Shown here: piece by piece, positions 15,809 through 24,754 of the stretch
How the letters are laid out: every line of letters starts with the position of its first letter
Numbering within the stretch: position 1 is the first letter of the stretch
NCBI RefSeq assembly: GCF_000425365.1
Contig: NZ_AUDH01000001.1
Span: 372,001 to 436,000, forward strand
DNA length: 64,000 nucleotides
From: Rubritepida flocculans DSM 14296
Lineage (GTDB): Bacteria > Pseudomonadota > Alphaproteobacteria > Acetobacterales > Acetobacteraceae
Reading direction: 5' to 3'
Translations under genes and position numbers: made by a program
Notes under the pieces: model-generated
What the model was told of the DNA's origin: nothing
What the model saw: only the letters and a program-made list of their open reading frames with translations
Databases searched by the model: none

Positions 15809-17254
15809 CTATTCCGCCGCGAGGCCGGGCCGCGCCAGCCGCGCGGGGTCTATCTCCACCTGCTTCATGTCATAGGCGCGCAGCTCGGCGTAGAGGCGGG
15901 GCATCTCCTGCGCGAAGAGGCCGCGCGTCACCCCCGCCGCCAGGCGCGGGGCGCTGATGGCCATGGCGTTGATGGAGCTGCCCGAGGGGCCGAAGCTCAT
16001 CGTCGTGCCGATGCCGAAGAGGTGGATGTCCGCGATCCAGGGCGTCTCGCCCGGGCGTTTCTCGGTGAAGGCGCTGTTCTGGTCGAGATAGGGAAAGAGG
16101 CCGAGCCGCGGGTTCGCCTCCTCGGGCGGGGGCGTGTAGCGGTCCCGCCACTGGGCGATGTTGTGCGCGCAATGGGCGAGCTCGGGCCGCGCGGCCGGGT
16201 CCATCCGCACGCCCGTGCCGAGGATGAGGTAATCCGCGCGGAACTCGCCCGAGGGCGTGCCCAGCACCACCCGCCCCTGCTCGATGCGCGCGCTCTCCCA
16301 GGGGCGGCCGACATGCATGGTGAAGTTGGCGTGCTTCATCACGCGGTCGTAGTGGTCCTGCGCGAAGCCTTCGCGCAGGCCGAGGATGTAGGACATGAAG
16401 CGCCAGCGCCATTCGTCGGGCATCTCGCCCAGGTGGCGCAGGAAGCCCGCGAAGGTGAGCCAGCGATAGGGCTGCACCACCATCGGCTCGGCGCGGCGGC
16501 AGAAGAGGTGCACCTCGGCCGCGCCTTCCTCCAGCGCCACCGCGGCGTTGTCCATGGCCGAGGCGCCGGCGCCCAGCACCGCCACCACCTTGCCGCGCAG
16601 GGCGCGGAAGTCGATGTCGTCGGCGGTATGGGCGCGGAAGGCCGCGGGCAGGGCGGCCAGATGCTCGGGCATCCACCAGTGGCCCACCCCTTCCTGCCCG
16701 GTGGCCAGCACCACCTTGCGCGCGAACATCGGCCCCTCGCTGGTCTCCACGCGCAGGGCGGGCAGCCCGGCATCGGTGCGGGCGGGGGAGATGGCGCCCG
16801 CCTCCACCTGGTTGCGCACGGGGATGCGGGTGACGCGGCGGAACCAGAGCAGATAGTCGTTCCACAGCTCCTTCGGGATCCAGCGCATCCGCTCCCAGTC
16901 CTCGCGGCCGAAGGCGGCCTCGTGCCAGGCCTGGTAGGTGAGGGAGGGGAAGCGCAGGTCGGGGCCCGTCTGGTCCTTCAGGCTGCGCAGGGCGCGCATC
17001 CGGCCATAGGTGGTCCAGGGGCCTTCGCGGCCATGGGCGGCGCGGTCGAGCACGAGCAGATTGTCCACCCTGTCGCGCTTCAGGGCGTGGGCGACGGCGA
17101 GGCCGCATTGCCCGGCGCCGATGATCAGCACATCGAGGATGGGCGCGCCGCCGATGCGCTGCGGCGGCAGCCAGGGCTCGCGGGGATGGGCGGTCAGCTC
17201 CAGGTCGCGGAGCGCATCGGCTTCGAGTTCGGCGAGGGTGCGGGGCGCGGGCAT
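15809..17254 (-). CDS. Flavin-dependent monooxygenase-like FAD/NAD(P)-binding protein
   Basis: A 481-aa protein. The first dinucleotide-binding motif is [18 protein letters not shown], the second is [20 protein letters not shown], and a conserved late segment is [10 protein letters not shown]. This layout fits the FMO/Baeyer-Villiger or lysine/ornithine N-hydroxylase superfamily. It ends 84 bp before the arsRC start on the same strand. ArsO-type flavoproteins occur in some ars operons, but this protein is longer and not clearly ArsO. Start ATG 17254 ([15 protein letters not shown]) gives the family-like N-terminus; longer frames add low-complexity sequence. Confidence 0.82.
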   Translation of the reverse strand: MPAPRTLAELEADALRDLELTAHPREPWLPPQRIGGAPILDVLIIGAGQCGLAVAHALKRDRVDNLLVLDRAAHGREGPWTTYGRMRALRSLKDQTGPDLRFPSLTYQAWHEAAFGREDWERMRWIPKELWNDYLLWFRRVTRIPVRNQVEAGAISPARTDAGLPALRVETSEGPMFARKVVLATGQEGVGHWWMPEHLAALPAAFRAHTADDIDFRALRGKVVAVLGAGASAMDNAAVALEEGAAEVHLFCRRAEPMVVQPYRWLTFAGFLRHLGEMPDEWRWRFMSYILGLREGFAQDHYDRVMKHANFTMHVGRPWESARIEQGRVVLGTPSGEFRADYLILGTGVRMDPAARPELAHCAHNIAQWRDRYTPPPEEANPRLGLFPYLDQNSAFTEKRPGETPWIADIHLFGIGTTMSFGPSGSSINAMAISAPRLAAGVTRGLFAQEMPRLYAELRAYDMKQVEIDPARLARPGLAAE

Positions 17255-17330
17255 GAGGTGAGTGTGGCGATCCTTCGCCGCGGCGCAACATCGCTTGCGC
17301 GGCCGGGGCGGGCGGGCCATCTGCCCGGGC

Positions 17331-17612
17331 ATGGTCACGCTGCGCCCCTCCCTCTCCCGCAAGATGGTCGGCTTCGGCGCGCTGGCGCTGGGGCCGCTGG
17401 GGCTGCTCCTGCCGGTCATGCCCGGGCTGCCCTTCCTCGCTCTCGGCGTGTGGGTGCTGCGGGACCAGTATGTGTGGGCGCATCGCGGGGTGGACATGAT
17501 CCGCCGGCGCTGGCCCCAGGCCATCCCGGCCATCGAGGAGCGCGAGCAGCGCGCGCTTGCCTGGTTCGCGCGCAAGACCGCGCCGCTGCGGCGGGTGTTC
17601 CGGCGGGGGTAG
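17331..17612 (+). CDS. Small DUF454/PGPGW-like inner-membrane protein
   Basis: A 93-aa protein with one long hydrophobic hairpin, FGALALGPLGLLLPVMPGLPFLALGVWVLRD, followed by an amphipathic basic tail. The LLLPVMPGLPFLALG motif resembles YbaN/DUF454 and PGPGW-type membrane proteins. Role unknown. ATG 17331 is chosen because the 23 codons upstream are not hydrophobic and lack a ribosome site. It diverges from the flavin monooxygenase with a 76-bp gap. Confidence 0.7.
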   Translation: MVTLRPSLSRKMVGFGALALGPLGLLLPVMPGLPFLALGVWVLRDQYVWAHRGVDMIRRRWPQAIPAIEEREQRALAWFARKTAPLRRVFRRG

Positions 17613-17692
17613 AAAGACGACCCGAAGTTCTACTTCCCCGTATCGGTCGTTTCATGCCAAATTTCCTGCCGGGGCCGGGCGGATTCATCGCA

Positions 17693-18271
17693 ATGCTGAC
17701 CGTACAGTTCCATAATCAGCCGATCCGCTTCGAGGTGGCTAAGTTCAGCGCCAAGCGCCCGGCGCAGTTCGAGCGGCTGAAGACGTGCCTCCTCCTCGGC
17801 CTCAAGCGGGCCGAAGAACCGACAGCCCAGGCGCTCAGGATGATCGTGTCGGGTCTCGCGGATCTGTGCCTGATGAACCCCCACATCCTGATCACACCCG
17901 ATCTGGCCGATCTGGGGAATCCGCCTCAAAACTTGGCCGAAAGCGGCTACGCATCGGTGTCGGGCCTTGGCACATCAACCCCGCCCAAGCATCGCAAGGA
18001 TCCCCGGATATGGCTCGCCGAGGTGGGTGGGCAGGCCCCGCCGCCCTACAAGGAAATGCCTTTGCCGGCCGTGCTCAACTTCTTCTGGCACGAGGCGCTT
18101 CACCTCGTCGCCGACTTTTCCCATACGGACGTGCCCAAGGATATGAACGACCCAAACAACAAGCGGTGGCGCGACACCATGCACGCGGTCGCGAAAGCGT
18201 TTCCCTCGACCCTTTACGATCCGGTGCTGAAGCATGAGGTCGGTCTCTACGCGCCGGACGCCTGGCATTGA
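17693..18271 (+). CDS. Unrecognised protein with HExxH zinc-protease-like motif
   Basis: A 192-aa product from ATG 17693 (MLTVQFHNQPIRFEV); an ATG at 17654 would give 205 aa. I do not recognise the family. The notable feature is FFWHEALHLVADFSHT, an HExxH zinc site at residues 133-137 with His144 as a possible further ligand. No signal peptide or membrane segment is visible. Base composition is clearly less GC-rich than its neighbours, with A/T-ending codons (aat, gat, aag), suggesting recent acquisition. It could be a proteolytic effector or a housekeeping zincin; neither is shown. Confidence 0.65.
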   Translation: MLTVQFHNQPIRFEVAKFSAKRPAQFERLKTCLLLGLKRAEEPTAQALRMIVSGLADLCLMNPHILITPDLADLGNPPQNLAESGYASVSGLGTSTPPKHRKDPRIWLAEVGGQAPPPYKEMPLPAVLNFFWHEALHLVADFSHTDVPKDMNDPNNKRWRDTMHAVAKAFPSTLYDPVLKHEVGLYAPDAWH

Positions 18272-18328
18272 GGCGCGTTGCCAGCGACAGGGATTGATCG
18301 CGCGGGCCGAGGCGAGGGCTGACCCCTC

Positions 18329-19096
18329 CTACCCCTTGAACTGCCCCCCGCCATCAATGTCGATCACGGTCCCCGCCAGGTAGCCGGCGCGGGGCGAGGC
18401 GCCGAACACCGCCATGGCCGCGATCTCGGCCGGCTCGATGGGGCGGTCGAAGGGAAGGCCGGTCAGCGTCTCGCGCCAGCGGCCTGCGTCGCCCAGGGTG
18501 TGTGCGGCGCGCAGCCGCGCCTGGCTCTCCATGCGGTCGGTGCGCGTCACCGCCGGGTTGATGCCGAAGACCCGCACGCCGTCCTTCTGCGCCTCGGCCC
18601 CTACGGCGCTGGTGAAGGCGATCAGCGCCGCGTTGCCCGCGGTGCCCGCGATGTAGCCCGGCTTCCAGGCCCGCCCCGCCATGCCGATGACGTTGACGAT
18701 CACGCCCGAGCGGCGCGCGCGCATCTCCGCGAGGAAGAGCTGCGTCAGGTGGAAGTAGCCGAACACCTTGAGCTGCCAGGCCTCCACCCAGCGCTCCATG
18801 GTGATGTCGGCGATGCCGCCCGAGGGGATGGCGCCGGCGTTGTTCACCAGGATGTCGGCCCCGCTGGCGGCGGCGTGCAGCCGCGCGCGCTCCTCGGGAC
18901 GGGAGAGGTCGGCCGGCAGGGCCTGGATGGGCGCCTGATAATACTGCGCGCGCAGCCGCTCGGCCGCCGCCTCGGGCGCGCGGGCGCAGAGCAGCACCTC
19001 GCAGCCCTCGGCGGCGAAGGCCTCCGCGCAGGCATAGCCGATGCCCTTCGAGGCACCCGTCACCACCACGCGCCGGCCGGCGAGTTGCAGGTCCAT
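18329..19096 (-). CDS. Short-chain dehydrogenase/reductase with altered catalytic motif
   Basis: A 255-aa SDR. Cofactor motif is VVVTGASKGIGYA near residue 10, and NNAG is present. The catalytic region reads VIVNVIGMAGRAWKPGYIAGTAGNAAL: the Tyr is kept, but the usual Ser (I/G here) and the YxxxK Lys (Thr here) are absent. Similar VIG...YIAG-type SDRs exist as a subfamily, so this is probably a conserved variant, not decay. The C-terminus ends IDIDGGGQFKG. It sits 3 bp after the PaiB-like gene and is probably co-transcribed. Substrate unknown. Confidence 0.88.
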   Translation of the reverse strand: MDLQLAGRRVVVTGASKGIGYACAEAFAAEGCEVLLCARAPEAAAERLRAQYYQAPIQALPADLSRPEERARLHAAASGADILVNNAGAIPSGGIADITMERWVEAWQLKVFGYFHLTQLFLAEMRARRSGVIVNVIGMAGRAWKPGYIAGTAGNAALIAFTSAVGAEAQKDGVRVFGINPAVTRTDRMESQARLRAAHTLGDAGRWRETLTGLPFDRPIEPAEIAAMAVFGASPRAGYLAGTVIDIDGGGQFKG

Positions 19097-19099
19097 CCC

Positions 19100-19717
19100 T
19101 CATTCCCCCCTCTGGACGGCGCGCATGGCGGCGGCGAGATCCGCCGCCTCGGGCCCCAGCCCGGCCAGCGCGCCCGCCTGGTCCTCTGCGCTGCGGTTCT
19201 GCGAGAGCTTCCGCTTGCCCGTCAGCCGCTCGATGGTCAGCACCACGCCCAGGATGCCCTTGAGCTGCCCGGCGATGAAGGGTTCCGGCGCGTCCTCGAC
19301 GCGCCAGGGGGCGGGGCGCGCGGCCTCGTGGTGGTCCGTGAGGTCGCTGACCAGCGCGCGCAGCCGCGCCGCGTCCTCCACGATCTCCACCGGCCCCTCG
19401 GCGTGCACCGCCTCGTAGTTCCAGGTGGGCACGACGCGGTGGTGCTCCGCCTTGGAGGGGTAGCTGCTGGGCGAGATGTAGCCTTCCGCCCCCTGGAACA
19501 GCGCGATGGCGCGGCCGGCGGCGCGCAGCGCGGCGGCCTGCGGGTTGGCGCGGGCGAGGTGGCCGAGGATCACGCGCCCATCCGTCAGCAGCGGCAGCAG
19601 GCTGACCAGGGGCACCCCCTCCGGCCCGTGGCAGGCCAGCAGCGCGAGGCGCGGGGCGCGCATGAGGGGCAGGAGCCGTTCGAGTCGGTCCTCGCGGAAG
19701 GCGGGCGGCGTGTACAT
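19100..19717 (-). CDS. PaiB-like FMN-binding negative transcriptional regulator family protein
   Basis: A 205-aa protein starting MYTPPAFREDRLERLLPLM. The conserved segments GHLARANPQ, the SPSSYPSKAEHHRVVPTWNYEAVHA block and GILGVVLTIERLTGKRKLSQNRS are the PaiB/FMN-binding split-barrel signature. PaiB is named for a regulator of sporulation genes in Bacillus, but most homologues are probably flavin-binding enzymes. Start ATG 19717 matches the family N-terminus. It overlaps transcriptionally with the SDR gene that follows. Confidence 0.88.
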   Translation of the reverse strand: MYTPPAFREDRLERLLPLMRAPRLALLACHGPEGVPLVSLLPLLTDGRVILGHLARANPQAAALRAAGRAIALFQGAEGYISPSSYPSKAEHHRVVPTWNYEAVHAEGPVEIVEDAARLRALVSDLTDHHEAARPAPWRVEDAPEPFIAGQLKGILGVVLTIERLTGKRKLSQNRSAEDQAGALAGLGPEAADLAAAMRAVQRGE

Positions 19718-19855
19718 GCCGCGCAGCGTGCCAAGGGGGAGGGGGCGGGAGAAGAGGGCTGGGGGCCGCCCTCTGCGCCCCCTCCCCACCGGCCCGGCCG
19801 CGGTCGAGGCCCCGGAAGGGGGGGTGGGCCCGGGCCGCGGCGTGCGGGGCCGGGA

Positions 19856-20089
19856 TCAGCGGCCGGCGCGCGGCGTGCCGGGGAAGGGGCGGGCGTGGCG
19901 GGCCTGCATCTGGGCGCGCAGGGCGGCCTGGCCGGCCATGGTGCGGGTGGTGGCCTCCATCCGGTTCAGGTCCTGGCCCATGTTCCAGTTCTGGCCCTGC
20001 ACCACCGGCGAGGGCGCCATGATCTGCGCCTGGGCGGCGGGGGCCATCAGGGCGATGGCGGCGGCGGCGGCGATGGCGAAGCGGCGCAT
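19856..20089 (-). CDS. Small secreted protein of unknown function
   Basis: A 77-aa product with a clear signal peptide (MRRFAIAAAAAIALMAPAAQAQ, cleavage after AQA). The mature part is about 55 residues, Gln- and Met-rich, with a predicted helix LNRMEATTRTMAGQAALRAQMQARHA. It has no cysteines or recognised domain. Flanking gaps of 138 and 116 bp suggest a single-gene transcript. The codon usage and signal peptide support a real gene. Confidence 0.65.
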   Translation of the reverse strand: MRRFAIAAAAAIALMAPAAQAQIMAPSPVVQGQNWNMGQDLNRMEATTRTMAGQAALRAQMQARHARPFPGTPRAGR

Positions 20090-20205
20090 GGCGTGGTCCC
20101 TCTCTCCTCGGCCCGGCGGGGAGCGCCCCGCCGGTGAGGACAGGAATAGGCCGCGGCGCCCAATCGGCGCGAGCGAGAGAAACCGATGCGGCCCATCGGT
20201 TGGGC

Positions 20206-20988
20206 CTATGGCGCGCCCTCATTCGGGATGTTCAGCACCGCCCCGCAAGCCTTGCAGTGGACCGCATCGGCATCGTGCCGCTGCAGCCCGCAGGCCTGGC
20301 AGGTGTGGCGCACCTTCTGCGGCCGGAACAGCGCCTGGGCGAGGCGCAGGAACAGCGTCACCCCCGCCAGCATGATAAACACCGCAAGCAGCCGGCCCGC
20401 CGTGTCGGTCGGCGTGAAGTCGCCGAAGCCCGTGGTGGTCAGCGCGGTGATGGTGACGTAGAGCGCATCGCCGTAGTTCGTGATCTCGGGGCGGAACAGG
20501 GCGCGCGCCTCATAGACCGTGCCCGTCATCACGAACATGAAGACGAGGAGCTGCGCGCCGGCCAGCATCGCGTCCTCGTTGCGGCGGAACAGCCGCCAGT
20601 CCTCGCGCAGGCTGGCAGCGAGCCGCGCCGAGTTGAACAGGCGCAGCGCCCGCAGCACGCGCAGGAAGCCCAGCACATGCTCGAGCAGCGGCGAGAGCAG
20701 CAGGGTGAGGATGGCCAGCAGATCCGCCACCTCCAGCGGACGGGCGGCGCTGCGCAGCGGGTGGTCGCGAATCCAGTGGCGCGCGGCGAACTCCGCCAGC
20801 AGCACCGCGCCCAGCACCACGTCCACCACCACCACCAGCCCGCGCGAGGGCAGGAAGGAGGCCAGCACGATCCAGACCACGCTCAGCAGATCGAGCGCGA
20901 GCAGCCCATAGCGGAAGCGCCGGCCCGCCTCGGCCCGGCCGGTGTAGAGAAGGCGCAGCCGCACCCGCGGCCCATGCGAATGCTCCAT
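20206..20988 (-). CDS. Voltage-gated-like potassium channel with C-terminal zinc ribbon
   Basis: A 260-aa membrane protein with six hydrophobic segments. Segment four is Arg-rich (HVLGFLRVLRALRLFNSARL), resembling a voltage sensor. The pore loop VTITALTTTGFGDFTP has the K+-filter-like TTGFGD. After the last helix comes a double CxxC zinc ribbon, CQACGLQRHDADAVHCKACG, unusual for channels of this kind. It probably conducts K+ across the inner membrane. The gene follows argG across an array of stem-loops, so its expression relative to argG may be controlled there. Confidence 0.85.
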   Translation of the reverse strand: MEHSHGPRVRLRLLYTGRAEAGRRFRYGLLALDLLSVVWIVLASFLPSRGLVVVVDVVLGAVLLAEFAARHWIRDHPLRSAARPLEVADLLAILTLLLSPLLEHVLGFLRVLRALRLFNSARLAASLREDWRLFRRNEDAMLAGAQLLVFMFVMTGTVYEARALFRPEITNYGDALYVTITALTTTGFGDFTPTDTAGRLLAVFIMLAGVTLFLRLAQALFRPQKVRHTCQACGLQRHDADAVHCKACGAVLNIPNEGAP

Positions 20989-21036
20989 GCGCGTGAGCGT
21001 GGCGCGCCGACGCGCCGGCCGCCAGGGGGTGTGCTC

Positions 21037-21253
21037 CGGGGAGGGCGCCGCCCTCCCCGAACCCCTCCCGCCAAGGGGCAGTGGCCCCTTGGAACCCGGA
21101 ACCGTGTTGGGTGTGACGGGAGGGGCGGTGGCGCGCGCGGGGCCCGGCGGAGGCGCCGGCCCCTCCCGTCACACCCAACATGACTCCCAGGGTCCAGGAG
21201 GCCACGGCCTCCTGGCGGGGGGAGGCCCGGAGAGGGGCGGCGCCCCTCTCCGG
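21037..21253. repeat. Array of five perfect stem-loops between argG and the channel gene
   Basis: Five hairpins in 217 bases: 21037-21059 (9-bp stem, 5-nt loop), 21071-21092 (9-bp stem, loop 4), 21105-21180 (22-bp perfect arms, 32-nt loop), 21194-21215 (10-bp stem, loop 2), 21227-21253 (11-bp stem, loop 5). The array starts 10 bases after the argG stop on the minus strand and ends about 50 bases before the channel ATG. No T-run follows, so it is not a simple intrinsic terminator. It occupies nearly the whole intergenic region. Confidence 0.85.
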
Positions 21254-21262
21254 AGACCACCC

Positions 21263-22492
21263 TCAGAGCGTGCCGCCGCGGCGGCCGGCCATGGCGCCGA
21301 GGCGCAGGCGCAGGGCGTTGAGCTTGATGAAGCCCTGGGCGTCGAACTGGTCGTAGGCGCCCTGGTCGTCCTCGAAGGTGACGTGCTTCATCGAGTAGAG
21401 GGAGTTGGGCGAGCGCCGGCCCGTGACGATCACGTTGCCCTTGTAGAGCTTGAGCCGCACCTCGCCCTCCACGCTGGCCTGGCTGGTGTCGATCAGGGCC
21501 TGGAGCATCCGGCGCTCCGGGCTGAACCAGAAGCCGTTGTAGATCAGCTCCGCGTAGCGGGGCATGAGCGAATCCTTCAGGTGCGCGGCCTCGCGGTCGA
21601 GGGTGATGCTCTCGATGGCGCGGTGCGCGACGTGGAGGATGGTGCCGCCCGGCGTTTCGTAGCAGCCGCGGGACTTCATGCCGACGAAGCGGTTCTCCAC
21701 GAGATCGAGCCGGCCGATGCCGTTCTCCTTGCCGAGCGCGTTGAGCTTCGTCAGCAGCGCGGCGGGCGAGAGCGCCTCGCCGTTGATGGCCACCGCGTCG
21801 CCGGCCTTGAAGGCGATGACGATCTCGGTGGGCGCATCGGGCGCATCCATGGGGCTGATGGTGCGCTGCCAGACCATTTCGTCCGGCGCGTCCCAGGGCT
21901 CCTCGAGGATCTTGCCCTCGGAGCTGCTGTGCAGGAGGTTCGCGTCCACGCTGAAGGGCGCTTCGCCGCGCTTGTCCTTCGCGATGGGGATCTGGTGGGC
22001 TTCCGCGAACTCGATGAGCTTCGTGCGGCTGGTGAGATCCCACTCGCGCCAGGGGGCGATGATCTTGATGTCGGGCTTCAGCGCGTAATAGCTGAGCTCG
22101 AAGCGCACCTGGTCATTGCCCTTGCCGGTGGCGCCGTGGGCGACGGCGTCGGCGCCGACCTGCTCGGCGATCTCGATCTGGCGCTGGGCGATGAGCGGGC
22201 GCGCGATGGAGGTGCCGAGAAGGTACATCCCCTCATACAGCGCGTTGGCGCGGAACATGGGGAAGACGAAGTCCTTCACGAAGGTCTCGCGCAGGTCGTC
22301 CATGAAGATGTTCTCGGGCTTGATGCCGAGCATCAGCGCCTTCTCGCGCGCGGGGCCGAGCTCCTCGCCCTGGCCGAGATCGGCGGTGAAGGTGACCACC
22401 TCGCAGCGGTAGGTGGTCTGGAGCCATTTGAGGATGACGGAGGTGTCCAGGCCACCGGAGTAGGCGAGGACGACTTTTTTGATGGGGCTCAT
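21263..22492 (-). CDS. argG: Argininosuccinate synthase
   Basis: A 409-aa ATP-dependent ligase joining citrulline and aspartate in arginine synthesis. The pyrophosphatase loop is [18 protein letters not shown]. Further conserved blocks are [24 protein letters not shown]/citrulline-binding [13 protein letters not shown] and [16 protein letters not shown] 22492 ([14 protein letters not shown]) is the family start. The reading frame stays open about 450 nt upstream, but that extension is not conserved-looking. The 5' leader carries two hairpins (22526-22568). Confidence 0.97.
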   Translation of the reverse strand: MSPIKKVVLAYSGGLDTSVILKWLQTTYRCEVVTFTADLGQGEELGPAREKALMLGIKPENIFMDDLRETFVKDFVFPMFRANALYEGMYLLGTSIARPLIAQRQIEIAEQVGADAVAHGATGKGNDQVRFELSYYALKPDIKIIAPWREWDLTSRTKLIEFAEAHQIPIAKDKRGEAPFSVDANLLHSSSEGKILEEPWDAPDEMVWQRTISPMDAPDAPTEIVIAFKAGDAVAINGEALSPAALLTKLNALGKENGIGRLDLVENRFVGMKSRGCYETPGGTILHVAHRAIESITLDREAAHLKDSLMPRYAELIYNGFWFSPERRMLQALIDTSQASVEGEVRLKLYKGNVIVTGRRSPNSLYSMKHVTFEDDQGAYDQFDAQGFIKLNALRLRLGAMAGRRGGTL

Positions 22493-22907
22493 GGGGATCG
22501 GCTCGCGGCTAAAAGCTGTGTGCGCGGGATGGCAGCATCCCCTCGGCTCGGCAAGCCCACCGAGCCGAACCAGGAGCGCGCGGATATCCGGACCCATCCG
22601 GGACCCGCATTGATCGAGCTTGAAGTCCGACATCATCGTTCGCACCGGACGTCGCACGGGCGGTGCCCACACCGATACTGCCATCCTGGTCCGCGCGAAC
22701 GTCCAGCGCGACGTCAGAATCTCGAGGGCCTTCAGGGAGAGCAAATCCAAGTGGCGCGGTGTGGAGGTTGAAGTATCGCTCATGCCCGAAGCCATCCTGG
22801 CCTTGTCGAAACTCAGCGTGGCAGCCGCCGCCTGCGACGGCGAGAACAGCCCCCGAACCTGATCTCTACGCGCCTTTGGACGAGGTGGATGAGTAGGACG
22901 TGCCGGC
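22493..22907. other. 415-bp region upstream of argG with hairpins, no credible gene
   Basis: Less GC-rich than the surroundings. Two adjacent stem-loops lie close to argG: GGGATG-CATCCC (22526-22541) and a 9-bp TCGGCTCGG/CCGAGCCGA stem (22543-22568). They would fall in the argG leader. Plus-strand frames at 22620-22862 and 22663-22896 (80 and 77 aa) and an open minus frame show no recognisable domain. I treat them as non-coding or remnants. Confidence 0.45.
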
Positions 22908-23300
22908 TCAAATCCAGCTCTCGACACGTAGCCCGAAAACACGCTCGAACTCGCCGCTGTTGCGCGTCACCAGCACCAACCCCCGCGCCAAGGCCTGCCC
23001 CGCGATCAGCACATCATAGGGCCCTATCGGCGTCCCCTTCGCGGCCAGGGCTGCCCGCAGCATCCCCGCCGCCCGTGCATCCTCCGCCGAGAAGTCCAGC
23101 ACCCCGAAACGCAGCCGCTCGACCACGGCGAGGTTCCGCTCCACACGCGCGCTTTTGAACGCGCCGTAAAACAACTCGTGCAGCACGATGGAGGAGATGA
23201 ACACGTCGCCCGGCGCCTCGCGCCGCAGGCGCTGGCCGACGGGCGAGTCCGCGTCCTTCAACACGGCGACCACCGCGTTGGTGTCGAGCAGATACGCCAT
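22908..23300 (-). CDS. vapC: VapC-type PIN-domain toxin ribonuclease
   Basis: A 130-aa PIN-domain protein. The acidic active-site residues are in [16 protein letters not shown] (Asp6), [12 protein letters not shown] (Glu) and [17 protein letters not shown] (Asp), followed by [15 protein letters not shown]. VapC toxins cleave tRNA or rRNA. The start ATG overlaps the VapB stop by one base (TGATG), the normal toxin-antitoxin layout. Length is typical. Confidence 0.93.
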   Translation of the reverse strand: MAYLLDTNAVVAVLKDADSPVGQRLRREAPGDVFISSIVLHELFYGAFKSARVERNLAVVERLRFGVLDFSAEDARAAGMLRAALAAKGTPIGPYDVLIAGQALARGLVLVTRNSGEFERVFGLRVESWI

Positions 23301-23545
23301 CAGTGGAACAGGTCATCCAGCCCCGGGCGCTCCTGCGGTGCCGTGGCTTCGCTGGCGGCCTCGGCGGCATCCGCGTCCCATGTCCCGGCCACGGCATCGA
23401 GCCAGCGCCAATCGGCCGGGACGGGTTCCAGGATGACCGCATCCCCTTGCCGGCGGATGCGCACCTCCTTGCCCTCGAAGCGGAAGGCCTTGGGCAGGCG
23501 CACGGCCTGGCTGCGGCCGGTCCAGAACAGCTTGGCGGTTTCCAC
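23300..23545 (-). CDS. vapB: VapB-type antitoxin
   Basis: An 81-aa antitoxin. The N-terminal [34 protein letters not shown] is a SpoVT-AbrB DNA-binding domain. The C-terminal acidic tail (RPGLDDLFH) would wrap around the VapC active site. I chose GTG 23545 because GGAGGG lies just upstream and METAKLF is the family start; the longer TTG/GTG frame adds VHIIGGPA. It represses its own promoter in known systems. The likely promoter is at 23572-23600. Confidence 0.9.
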   Translation of the reverse strand: METAKLFWTGRSQAVRLPKAFRFEGKEVRIRRQGDAVILEPVPADWRWLDAVAGTWDADAAEAASEATAPQERPGLDDLFH

Positions 23546-23571
23546 GGCGGGCCCTCCGATGATATGCACCA

Positions 23572-23600
23572 AAGATAGATACTCAGGCCACCGCGTTCAA
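23572..23600 (-). promoter_or_regulatory. Candidate sigma-70-type promoter of vapBC
   Basis: On the minus strand, TTGAAC (23595-23600), a 17-bp spacer and TATCTT (23572-23577). This is the AT-richest spot near the vapB start, about 27 bases upstream of the GTG. Each hexamer matches the consensus at four of six bases. No perfect operator palindrome was found. Confidence 0.4.
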
Positions 23601-23608
23601 CCCGCACC

Positions 23609-24754
23609 TCACCCCCGCGCCCACCACGCCAACCCCCCCACCCCCGCCGCCGCCAGCAGAAACGCCACCCGGTAATCCGCCACCCCGATCAGCGCCCCGA
23701 ACAGCAGCGCCCCCAACGTCTGCCCCAGGAACAGCGCCATGGCGAAGGCGCTCACCGCCGTGCCGCGCGCCTCGGGCAGCGCCTCCGTCGCGCGCGCCTG
23801 CAGCACCCCGTGGAACATGAAGAAGGCGAGGCCGATGCAGAGCTGCGCCAGCAGCACCACCCACCAGGCCCAGGCCAGGGCGATCAGCGCCAGCAGCCCC
23901 GCCAGCGCCGCCCCGCCCAGCCCCAGCAGCCCCCGCTCGCCGAAGCGCCGCACCAGCCGCCGCGCCAGCCGCGTGTAGGCGAAGGCCCCCACGCCGAAGC
24001 CCGCCATCACCAGCCCCGCCTCGCCCGCGCTCAGCCCGAAGCGCTGGATCAGATAGCTCGCCACGAAGGGAAAGGCGCCGCCGAACAGCAGCGCGCCGTC
24101 GAGCGCGGCCAGCGCCAGCAGCCGGCGCCCCGCGGGTGCGGCCAGCAGCTTGCCATAGCCCGCGAAAACGCCGCCCGAGGCCCGCGCCGGCCCCGCCGCC
24201 CGCGCCCCCTTCCAGGCCAGCGCCACCCCCGCCGCCAGCGCGATGCCGCCCGCCGCCAGGAAGCTCGCCCGCCAGCCGAAATGCTGCCCCAGCACGCCCG
24301 AAAGCGGCCCGGCCAGAAGCTGCGCGAACACCATCCCCGTGAGGAAACGGCCGATGGCCGCCTGGCGCTCGGCATAGGGCACGCTGTCGCCGATCTGCGC
24401 CATCAGCAGCGGGATCACCGCGCCCGCCGCCAGCCCCGCCAGCGCCCGCGCCCAGGTCAGCTCCGAAAGCCCCTGCGCCAGCGCCGAGGCCATGGTCACC
24501 AGCCCGTAGAGCATCAGCGCGCCCGCCGCCACGCGCAGCTTGCCCAGCCGGTCCCCCAGCGGGCCGGTGGCGATCTGCCCCACGCCATAGGGCAGCATGA
24601 AGGCCGCGATGAGGATGGCGGCCGCCGAGACGCTGGTGCCGAAGCCCAGCGCGATCATCGGCAGCAGCGGATCGAGCAGCCGCATCCCCACCCCCGAGGC
24701 GAAGCCCCCGAAGGCCATCAGGGCCAGGGGCAGGGCCGGGGCCGGGGCGCTCAC
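23609..24754 (-). CDS. MFS transporter (drug-efflux-like)
   Basis: A 381-aa major facilitator with about 12 hydrophobic segments. The family loop [12 protein letters not shown] is after segment two, and [16 protein letters not shown] lies between domains. It resembles small Bcr/arabinose-efflux-type exporters. Start is GTG, overlapping the rlmN stop as GTGA, so the two genes are coupled. Substrate unknown. vapBC follows 63 bp downstream. Confidence 0.87.
   Translation of the reverse strand: MSAPAPALPLALMAFGGFASGVGMRLLDPLLPMIALGFGTSVSAAAILIAAFMLPYGVGQIATGPLGDRLGKLRVAAGALMLYGLVTMASALAQGLSELTWARALAGLAAGAVIPLLMAQIGDSVPYAERQAAIGRFLTGMVFAQLLAGPLSGVLGQHFGWRASFLAAGGIALAAGVALAWKGARAAGPARASGGVFAGYGKLLAAPAGRRLLALAALDGALLFGGAFPFVASYLIQRFGLSAGEAGLVMAGFGVGAFAYTRLARRLVRRFGERGLLGLGGAALAGLLALIALAWAWWVVLLAQLCIGLAFFMFHGVLQARATEALPEARGTAVSAFAMALFLGQTLGALLFGALIGVADYRVAFLLAAAGVGGLAWWARG

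Noticed and set aside
22620-22896. Two small plus-strand frames of 80 and 77 codons
   Set aside because: No ribosome site, family motif or sensible protein features; treated as non-coding.
22880-22935. tRNA-like string suggested by the antisense peptide [10 protein letters not shown]
   Set aside because: The bases do not form acceptor, D or T stems; they encode the VapC C-terminus on the minus strand.
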